Positions 1 to 4,739 of a DNA stretch of 5,108 nucleotides are shown one piece after another. Under the pieces are notes generated by a model. That model worked only from the letters and a program-made list of their open reading frames with translations, made no database searches and was not told the origin of the DNA. The DNA is taken from the NCBI GenBank assembly GCA_015521535.1, contig WAOA01000029.1, forward strand, positions 1 through 5,108. The letters run 5' to 3'. Positions within the stretch are counted from its first letter, which is position 1, and each line of letters opens with the position of its first letter. The translations under genes were made by a program, and so were the position numbers. This DNA is from Candidatus Aenigmatarchaeota archaeon (lineage in GTDB: Archaea; Aenigmatarchaeota; Aenigmatarchaeia; Aenigmatarchaeales; SZUA-1535).

Positions 1-61
1 ATTTGAGACTTTTTCCTTTGTATTTTATTTCCCTTTCTTTTAGATAAGGGTAAACGAACAT
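1..61 (-). CDS. 5' end of an unidentified protein gene, running off the left edge
   Basis: An open frame reads leftward from an ATG at 61 to the window edge, giving 20 codons (MFVYPYLKER then a Lys-rich stretch). An in-frame TAG lies three codons upstream and only GAT and GGT separate it from the ATG, so this is the only possible start here. Codon choice (AAA, GAA, AGG, ATA) matches the other genes. An A/T-rich tract at 86-99 (minus reading AAATAAAAAATTAA) ends 24 nt before the ATG, similar to the TATA-to-ATG spacing of the other genes, although it is a poor TATA match. I do not recognise the protein. Twenty codons is too short for certainty, and chance is the alternative. The gene would be divergent from the GT35 gene. 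Confidence 0.4.
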   Translation of the reverse strand, partial: MFVYPYLKEREIKYKGKSLK

Positions 62-85
62 ACCATCCTAAACTAATTTCCGGAG

Positions 86-99
86 TTAATTTTTTATTT
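86..99 (-). promoter_or_regulatory. weak TATA-like tract for the left-edge gene
   Basis: The minus strand reads AAATAAAAAATTAA, ending 24 nt upstream of the ATG at 61. The position fits an archaeal TATA box of a leaderless mRNA. The match to the TTTAWATA consensus is weak, so the call rests mainly on spacing. Confidence 0.3.
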
Positions 100-161
100 C
101 TTTCGCACAAAAAGCAATCGAACTCTAACAAGAATTTTAACACATACAATTCCACACTCCG

Positions 162-328
162 AAGGTTAAAAACGGCTTTGTGCCAATAAGAGCGGAACTC
201 GTTGTTAAAGAATTAACCGCAAAACCTTTTTTTTCACGGCGCTTGACTTCACAAGAAGGTTTTCGCTTATCGCGATTTGTGGTTAATTCAATGTTATTGG
301 ACAAAGTCTTAAAAAGCGTATTAACCTT
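162..328. repeat. nested inverted repeats forming a long branched dyad
   Basis: Several pairs of complementary arms are nested inside one another. They are AAGGTTAA 162-169 with TTAACCTT 321-328 (8 bp); CTTTGTGCCAATAA 176-189 with TTATTGGACAAAG 294-306 (13 bp with one bulged G at 182); GAATTAACC 210-218 with GGTTAATTC 281-289 (9 bp); AAAACCTT 221-228 with AAGGTTTT 256-263 (8 bp), which encloses CTTG 242-245 / CAAG 252-255. Small side hairpins are GAG-CGGAA-CTC (190-200) and TCGC-TTATC-GCGA (263-275). The sequence GGTTAA recurs four times in alternating orientation (164-169 +, 213-218 -, 281-286 +, 321-326 -). The arms are visible directly; whether they act in RNA or DNA is inference. Confidence 0.7.
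168..306 (-). ncRNA. candidate structured non-coding RNA, family not recognised
   Basis: Read on the minus strand, a transcript beginning near 306 would start exactly at the 13-bp closing stem (294-306/176-189). It would then contain a 9-bp inner stem, an 8-bp hairpin arm and two short side hairpins, and would end right after the closing stem at a T5 run (172-168), which could serve as an archaeal U-tract terminator. The AT octamer 336-329, read on minus as TATTTAAA, ends 22 nt before 306, the same spacing seen for the protein genes here. The opposite orientation is less likely, because the plus strand has a T8 run at 227-234 that would tend to stop transcription. I see no tRNA T-loop, 5S rRNA, SRP, RNase P or C/D-box signatures. 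Alternatives are a DNA operator array, a structured leader of the left-edge gene, or a worn MITE-like element. Confidence 0.35.
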
Positions 329-337
329 TTTAAATAA
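328..337. promoter_or_regulatory. TATA box of the GT35 gene, possibly used in both directions
   Basis: TTTAAATA at 329-336 is an exact match to the archaeal TTTAWATA consensus. It ends 20 nt before the ATG at 357, which predicts a leaderless or nearly leaderless mRNA. The same bases read on minus as TTATTTAAAA (337-328), which is correctly placed for a minus transcript starting at the base of the 13-bp stem at 306. The outermost inverted-repeat arm (321-328) abuts it on the left, where the TFB recognition element should sit. Confidence 0.65.
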
Positions 338-356
338 GTTAAACCATTAGAAATTT

Positions 357-1976
357 ATGAATAATGAAAAAGTGGTGTTTGTTTCGAATGAAATTCTTGT
401 AGATGAAATTCCTGCTTACGCCGGCGGCTTAGGAATACTTTCCGGTGGGCTGATATCTTCTGCAAGAGACACGAATTTTCCTTTAATATGCATAAGCCCT
501 GTACACAAATCTGGTTATGTGAAGCACAATATTATTAACGGAAATGTGGAATTCTTGCCAGATCCTTATGAGCCCGGAGATTATTTCAGAAAAATAGATA
601 AGAAATTTTATATCGACTTGAAAAATCTCAGGATATACTTTTGGGTATGGGAATACAAATTAAACGAAAACGTATGCGTTTATTTTATTGACTCGGATGT
701 TGAAGAAAACAAGGAGTATTTGAGAAGGATTACCGATAGATTATATATAGAAAATACCGAGGAAGAAAAACTTCTCAAACGTTTATTACTCGGCTTAGGC
801 GCATTAAAGATCGCTGAAGAACTTAAAATTCCTGTAAAAAAGTTTCATTTGAACGAATCACACTGCGGATTCCTACCTTTGGAACTTTATAAAAAATTAA
901 AAAGCGTGGAAAACGTAAAGGAAAAGATCGTCTTCACAACACATACACCGCTTCCTCACGGTCATGAAAAGTTTGATTACAAATTGGTTGAAAAATATTA
1001 TGGAATTCCAAAGGAAATAAAATTGATTTCTCCGGGTATGTTGAATTTAACAAGAATTCTTTTTAAATTCTCGATCTACATAAACGGGGTATCTGAAAAG
1101 CACTGGCTAATTCTTAGAAGAGAATTTCCAAACACGAATTTTGATTATATTACAAACGGTGTGCATACTAAATGGGTGGAAGATGAATTAAGGGTGCTTT
1201 ACGATAAATACATTCCTAACTGGTTCACAGAGCCAAAAGAATTCGCGAACGCGGGGATAATAGATTTGAACGAAATGAGGAACGCGAAAAATGAAGTAAA
1301 AAAGAAGTTGATATACCTGATAAATACAGAAGGCTTTTACAATAAAAGTTTTGATGAAAGCGGTGTGCTTATATCGATAAGAAGAAGGATTACGGGTTAC
1401 AAAAGGAATGACATTCTTTTCAGAGATGTGGAAAGAATAGAGAATCTTTCCAGGAGATATAATTTACAAATACTTATCAGCGGAACGTGCCATCCTAAGG
1501 ATACGGAAGGTAAGAAAATTCTTTCTCGATTGGTAGATTTACTCTCTACACTTTCTCATACCAAACTCGCGCTTGTATTGAGAAACGGAAAGAAATATGA
1601 AAGACTTTCCGTAGCAGGTTGTGATCTTTTCATTCACGCTCCTTTACCGCCTTTGGAAGCATGCGGCACAAGTTGGATGAGAGCAGGGATAAATGCTGTT
1701 CCAACTTTGGCTTCAAAAGACGGTGGTGTTTTAGAGTGTTTAATAGACAACTACAACGGTTGGCTATTCGGAAGAAATCTTTTTAGAGTTTTGCCAGAAG
1801 AGAGTTACGAAATCTCTGAATTTTACGGAAAGTTGGAAAGTATCTTGGAAATTTATAAAAACGACGAAGAGCGCTACCTTCGCATTTGCAGAAACGCTTT
1901 AAAAACAATCGGAAGTTTATTTAATACTCATAGGGTTTTGAAAGAATATATTGAAAGAGCGTACGAAATTAAATGA
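357..1976 (+). CDS. glgP: Alpha-glucan phosphorylase-like GT35 (GT-B fold) glycosyltransferase, with Arg in place of the PLP lysine
   Basis: This 539-residue cytoplasmic protein follows the GT35 alpha-glucan phosphorylase pattern. N-terminal half: YAGGLGILSGG (21-31), HLNESH (164-169), TTHTPLPHGH (194-203), NGVSEKH (243-249) and ITNGVHTKW (265-273). C-terminal half: RRITGYKR (343-350, matching the phosphate-binding KRIHEYKR of animal phosphorylase), ISGTCHPKD (374-382) and PPLEACGTSWMRA (431-443). True phosphorylases release glucose-1-phosphate from glycogen or maltodextrin using PLP bound to the Lys of GT(G/S)xMK. Here that position is Arg442 (codon AGA, 1680-1682), and the Ser of EASG is Cys436. 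The GT-B framework is intact, so the protein may be an enzyme with different chemistry, such as a synthase, or may not be a phosphorylase. At 539 residues it is shorter than the roughly 700-850 of most bacterial forms. The start is supported by the family-like VVFVSNEI N-terminus and the TATA spacing. Family assignment is firm; activity is open. Confidence 0.85.
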   Translation: MNNEKVVFVSNEILVDEIPAYAGGLGILSGGLISSARDTNFPLICISPVHKSGYVKHNIINGNVEFLPDPYEPGDYFRKIDKKFYIDLKNLRIYFWVWEYKLNENVCVYFIDSDVEENKEYLRRITDRLYIENTEEEKLLKRLLLGLGALKIAEELKIPVKKFHLNESHCGFLPLELYKKLKSVENVKEKIVFTTHTPLPHGHEKFDYKLVEKYYGIPKEIKLISPGMLNLTRILFKFSIYINGVSEKHWLILRREFPNTNFDYITNGVHTKWVEDELRVLYDKYIPNWFTEPKEFANAGIIDLNEMRNAKNEVKKKLIYLINTEGFYNKSFDESGVLISIRRRITGYKRNDILFRDVERIENLSRRYNLQILISGTCHPKDTEGKKILSRLVDLLSTLSHTKLALVLRNGKKYERLSVAGCDLFIHAPLPPLEACGTSWMRAGINAVPTLASKDGGVLECLIDNYNGWLFGRNLFRVLPEESYEISEFYGKLESILEIYKNDEERYLRICRNALKTIGSLFNTHRVLKEYIERAYEIK

Positions 1977-1983
1977 TCTTATT

Positions 1984-3765
1984 TCACAACTCTAAAAAAT
2001 CCATTTTTCTTAACTTTCCTGTGATTTTAACGAACTCGGTTTTTTCACGAATCATATTTATGGTTTCTTCATCCAAGTCCGCTTCCGCTTCTGTGAAAAA
2101 CACGTACTTCCCAGGATTTCTTTTATCTGGCCGCGATTCAAGTTTCCTAAGGTTTATGCGTTTTTTATAGAAAACGTCAAGCACTTCTTTCAGCGCTCCG
2201 GGTCTGTCTTCAACCGAAAAGAATAAAGATGTTACTTCAGGATTATCGATTCTTTTATCCTTAGTTATAACATAAAATCTGGTTTTGTTTTCTTTGTTGT
2301 CCTGTATATCCCTTTTCAACACAACACACCCGCTTAGCCTTGCTGCATTTTCAGAAGAAATTGCCGCAGAATTATCGTCGAGCATTTTCAACGCTTCCGA
2401 TGTGCTCGAAGAGTATATTATCTCGGCATTGGGCAAGTACTTTCTTAAAAAATTCATACATTGCATCACTGCTTGAGGATGTGAATAAACGTATCTAACT
2501 TTTTTAAGTTCTAATTGCGTCTTAGCAACAAGACAATGCGAAATCTGCAATTCGATTTCACCTATTGCAAAAACATTATATTTCAACAGCGCTTCTACTG
2601 CTTCTGCAACGCTACCTGTGAGAGAATTTTCTATGGGTACAACGCCATAGGCAGCGCTGCCACGCTCAACGGCAATAAAAACGTCTTCTATAGAATTGCA
2701 ATACTTAAGAAAAATTCTATTGCCTACGAGTCTTAGCGCGGTCTCTTCGCTGTAACTACCTTCTGGTCCGAGAATCGCTATGATATCTTTAATTCCTAGA
2801 GTTTCATATTGAACTTCTTTTGAAAGTTGGAATATACGAGTAAATATTTCTTTGACTATTACCGGGTTCCTCGTTTTTTTCAGCAAGCGATTTAGTTTTT
2901 TCTCTTCAACCTCTTTGATTTCTATAGGCAAACTTTTTTCCTTTTTAAGAGAAGCGATGTCTCTTGAAGCGCTTTCTCTTAATTTCAGTAAATCAAGTAT
3001 TAGCGAATCGATGACTTCTAAGTAATTTCTATACTCATTCAATGTTTTCGGTCGCTCGTAGATTTTTGATACGTTAAGAATGAAACTATAATCTTCTTTT
3101 ACGCCGAAATAACTTTTGAAATTTTTAATAAAGTTTTTGTTAAACTCTTCTAGGAATTCGAGAAAGCGCTCTCTTTCTTCTTCTGCGAGTTCCTGAATTT
3201 TAAGCATGATTTCAGGATTTTGGGATTTGAGCCTGAGGCATAGTGGTATTAGAGCATTTACCAACGCGGTTCTATAGCGCGTGTTCTTTAAATATTCGTA
3301 AAGCGCGAGAAGTGTGAAATGGGTAACTCCCTGTATTTTTGCCATTTCCTTCTCGTGCTCTTCACCGCTCACGATTCGCATACCTGCATTTTCAAGAATT
3401 TTCAAGAATTCCCGCGCTTTTTCCGAGTTGCTTTCTATATAGACCACATCGGAAAAATAGGGATAGATATTTTCTCCGAAAAGAGGATGAATGCTCAAAT
3501 ATTTGTGACCGGATTTTCTTAATAACGGTAGAGTACTTTTCTTAGTAGAGGAAATATCAACTACGAGAATTCCCTTCGGAAGTTTTTCCAATACTTCGGA
3601 ATAAGCGCTTTCCGGTACGCATAAAATTGTTACATCGAATTTATCAAAATCTCTTTCACTAACCTCGCTTTCCTCTCCGCGCGAGTATATCTTTATGTAG
3701 TTATCATTTAAAATCTTATGAAACGTTCTTCCCATTCTGCCGTAGCCGTAGATTAATATCTTCAT
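1984..3765 (-). CDS. pheA: Multifunctional TyrA-AroQ-PheA-ACT fusion: prephenate dehydrogenase / chorismate mutase / prephenate dehydratase
   Basis: A 593-residue cytoplasmic enzyme of Phe and Tyr synthesis with four domains in order. TyrA (about 1-240): NAD(P)-binding GYGRMG (7-12), SSTK (72-75), catalytic-region SIHPLFG (91-97), and H137 with the IQGVTHF motif (144-150). AroQ chorismate mutase (about 244-320): Arg246, Arg263, Lys274, Glu287, Ser315 and Gln319 align with E. coli Arg11, Arg28, Lys39, Glu52, Ser84 and Gln88, but the Asp48 and Arg51 positions are Ile283 and Val286. Prephenate dehydratase (about 327-500): GPEGSYSE (333-340), PIENSLTGSV (377-386), SHPQAVMQC (428-436) and NKTRF (493-497), with the essential Thr495. 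ACT (about 511-590): RPGAL (521-525) and ESRP (543-546), the Phe-sensing motifs, so feedback inhibition by Phe is likely. This order matches the fusion known in Archaeoglobus. The start is placed by the Rossmann strand MKILIYGYG and a TATA box 22 nt upstream. Confidence 0.95.
   Translation of the reverse strand: MKILIYGYGRMGRTFHKILNDNYIKIYSRGEESEVSERDFDKFDVTILCVPESAYSEVLEKLPKGILVVDISSTKKSTLPLLRKSGHKYLSIHPLFGENIYPYFSDVVYIESNSEKAREFLKILENAGMRIVSGEEHEKEMAKIQGVTHFTLLALYEYLKNTRYRTALVNALIPLCLRLKSQNPEIMLKIQELAEEERERFLEFLEEFNKNFIKNFKSYFGVKEDYSFILNVSKIYERPKTLNEYRNYLEVIDSLILDLLKLRESASRDIASLKKEKSLPIEIKEVEEKKLNRLLKKTRNPVIVKEIFTRIFQLSKEVQYETLGIKDIIAILGPEGSYSEETALRLVGNRIFLKYCNSIEDVFIAVERGSAAYGVVPIENSLTGSVAEAVEALLKYNVFAIGEIELQISHCLVAKTQLELKKVRYVYSHPQAVMQCMNFLRKYLPNAEIIYSSSTSEALKMLDDNSAAISSENAARLSGCVVLKRDIQDNKENKTRFYVITKDKRIDNPEVTSLFFSVEDRPGALKEVLDVFYKKRINLRKLESRPDKRNPGKYVFFTEAEADLDEETINMIREKTEFVKITGKLRKMDFLEL
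2004..2010 (+). terminator. possible U-tract terminator of the GT35 gene
   Basis: The GT35 gene ends only 7 bp before the oppositely oriented fusion gene, so its terminator must lie inside that gene. The first plus-strand T-rich tract past the stop is TTTTTCT at 2004-2010, and a T6 run follows at 2040-2045. Archaeal RNA polymerase can stop at such tracts without a hairpin. The call is inferred from base composition only. Confidence 0.25.
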
Positions 3766-3768
3766 AAG

Positions 3769-3776
3769 TTATAAAA
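3769..3776 (+). promoter_or_regulatory. TATA box of the aminotransferase gene
   Basis: TTATAAAA ends 23 nt before the ATG at 3800, giving a predicted leaderless start. It begins only 3 nt beyond the start codon of the divergent fusion gene, so its TFB-contact region lies over that gene's first codon. Confidence 0.6.
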
Positions 3777-3787
3777 AGGTAGAGAAG

Positions 3788-3796
3788 TATTTTAAA
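3788..3796 (-). promoter_or_regulatory. TATA box of the TyrA-AroQ-PheA gene
   Basis: The minus strand reads TTTAAAATA, ending 22 nt upstream of the ATG at 3765. The position predicts a transcription start at or next to the start codon, i.e. a leaderless mRNA; no Shine-Dalgarno is present. The box lies within 12 nt of the start codon of the divergent aminotransferase gene. Confidence 0.6.
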
Positions 3797-3799
3797 GTT

Positions 3800-4678
3800 A
3801 TGGGTATGAAAGTTTGGTATAACGGAAGTGTTGTCGAAGAACCGAGAATCCCGATAACATGTCATGCTTTGCATTACGGAACAGGTGTTTTCGAAGGTAT
3901 AAGATGCTACAAGTTGACAAACGGAAAAAGAGGGATATTCAGGTTAAGCGATCATATAAAAAGACTTTTTCTCTCAGCGAAAGTGCTAAAAATGGATATT
4001 AAGTTCGCGGAAAGTGAAATACGTGAAGCGTGCAAAATTGTGATCAAAGAAAACGGGCTGAGCGATGCATACATAAGACCTATAGTTTTTTATAATTTCG
4101 GAAGAATAGGACTTAACGTTTTGAAAGAGAATGTTGATGTAGCGGTTTTTGCAATTGAATTTCCTAAATATCTCGAGGAAGAAGTTAGGGTTAAAATAAG
4201 TAGTTATCGTAGAATGAACCATCTTTTCACGAATCCCGAAGCCAAGATTTCCGGGCACTATTTCAACTCGGTGCTCGCAACGTTAGAGGCAAAGGAATTC
4301 GGATATGATGAAGCGCTGATGCTTGACAGCGAAGGCAATATTGCCGAAGGTCCGGGAGAAAATATTTTCTTCATTAAAGGTGAAACTCTTATAACACCGC
4401 CTTCCGGAAGTATTCTACAGGGAATAACCAGAGATACCGTGCTAAAATTCGCCAAGGACTTGGGTTTCAGGACAATTATAAGAAATGTTTCTGTACACGA
4501 ACTTGAATGTTTCGATGAAGCATTTTTCACAGGCACAGCGGCAGAGATAACCCCGATAAAAGAAATAAATTCAATTAAATACGCGACATCACTCTCTAAA
4601 AAAATTCAGAAATACTACCAAAAAATAGTTAGAGGTGAAATTGAAAAATATGAAAAATGGATAGAGGCTGTGGAATAA
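3800..4678 (+). CDS. ilvE: Class IV branched-chain amino acid aminotransferase (IlvE type)
   Basis: A 292-residue PLP-dependent fold-type IV transaminase that moves the amino group between glutamate and 2-oxo acids, normally the last step of Val, Leu and Ile synthesis, in the cytoplasm. Visible motifs: HALHYGTGVFEGIRCY (22-37), closely matching E. coli IlvE; Arg55 in HIKRL, the PLP-phosphate arginine; Lys149 in EAKISGHYFNS, the Schiff-base lysine, with Tyr154; EGPGENIF (183-190), the class IV signature; GITRDTV (208-214); FTGTAAEITPI (243-253). Length is normal for the family. The ATG at 3800 fits the TATA spacing best; an in-frame ATG two codons later (3806) is possible. It is transcribed divergently from the Phe/Tyr fusion gene with 34 bp between starts, so it may also aminate phenylpyruvate and 4-hydroxyphenylpyruvate. 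That is inference from context; specificity cannot be read from motifs alone. Confidence 0.93.
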   Translation: MGMKVWYNGSVVEEPRIPITCHALHYGTGVFEGIRCYKLTNGKRGIFRLSDHIKRLFLSAKVLKMDIKFAESEIREACKIVIKENGLSDAYIRPIVFYNFGRIGLNVLKENVDVAVFAIEFPKYLEEEVRVKISSYRRMNHLFTNPEAKISGHYFNSVLATLEAKEFGYDEALMLDSEGNIAEGPGENIFFIKGETLITPPSGSILQGITRDTVLKFAKDLGFRTIIRNVSVHELECFDEAFFTGTAAEITPIKEINSIKYATSLSKKIQKYYQKIVRGEIEKYEKWIEAVE

Positions 4679-4687
4679 TGAAATGTA

Positions 4688-4695
4688 TTTTTCTT
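4688..4695 (+). terminator. probable U-tract terminator after the aminotransferase gene
   Basis: TTTTTCTT begins 9 nt after the TAA stop at 4676-4678 and lies just before the TATA box of the next gene. A short T tract in this position is the usual archaeal intrinsic termination signal. There is no hairpin, and none is required. Confidence 0.4.
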
Positions 4696-4708
4696 AATGA
4701 AATAAAAT

Positions 4709-4716
4709 TTTATATA
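4709..4716 (+). promoter_or_regulatory. TATA box of the HTH-MNT gene
   Basis: TTTATATA is an exact match to the archaeal consensus and ends 23 nt before the ATG at 4740. It is preceded by an A-rich tract (4699-4707, GAAATAAAA), which suits a TFB recognition element. It predicts a leaderless transcript separate from the aminotransferase gene. Confidence 0.65.
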
Positions 4717-4739
4717 TCTTCGGTATCATAAATTACCAT

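Noticed and set aside
100..140. tRNA-like T-loop string on the minus strand (GTTCGATT)
   Set aside because: The flanking bases do not form a T-stem, and no acceptor stem, anticodon arm or CCA-side pairing is visible around it.
176..306. MITE or insertion-sequence ends, given the imperfect 13-bp terminal inverted repeat
   Set aside because: I found no convincing target-site duplication outside the arms and no transposase; internal nested stems favour a structured RNA or regulatory dyad. Not fully excluded without copy-number data.
3388..3409. Tandem TTTTCAAGAA copies inside the fusion gene
   Set aside because: They encode consecutive Phe/Leu-Lys-Ile-Leu-Glu helix residues in the TyrA domain and look like ordinary coincidence of codons in an AT-rich gene.
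1973..3545. Several plus-strand ORFs of 60-75 codons lying opposite the fusion gene
   Set aside because: They are antisense to strongly conserved TyrA, AroQ, PheA and ACT motifs and show no protein-like motifs or promoters of their own.
3986..4536. Two minus-strand ORFs of about 90 codons opposite the aminotransferase gene
   Set aside because: They are shadows of a well-conserved coding sequence; no motif, promoter or start signal supports them.
4678..4731. Seventeen-codon ORF whose ATG overlaps the aminotransferase stop codon (TAATG)
   Set aside because: It spans the U-tract and the consensus TATA box of the next gene, which explain this stretch better; the peptide has no recognisable feature.
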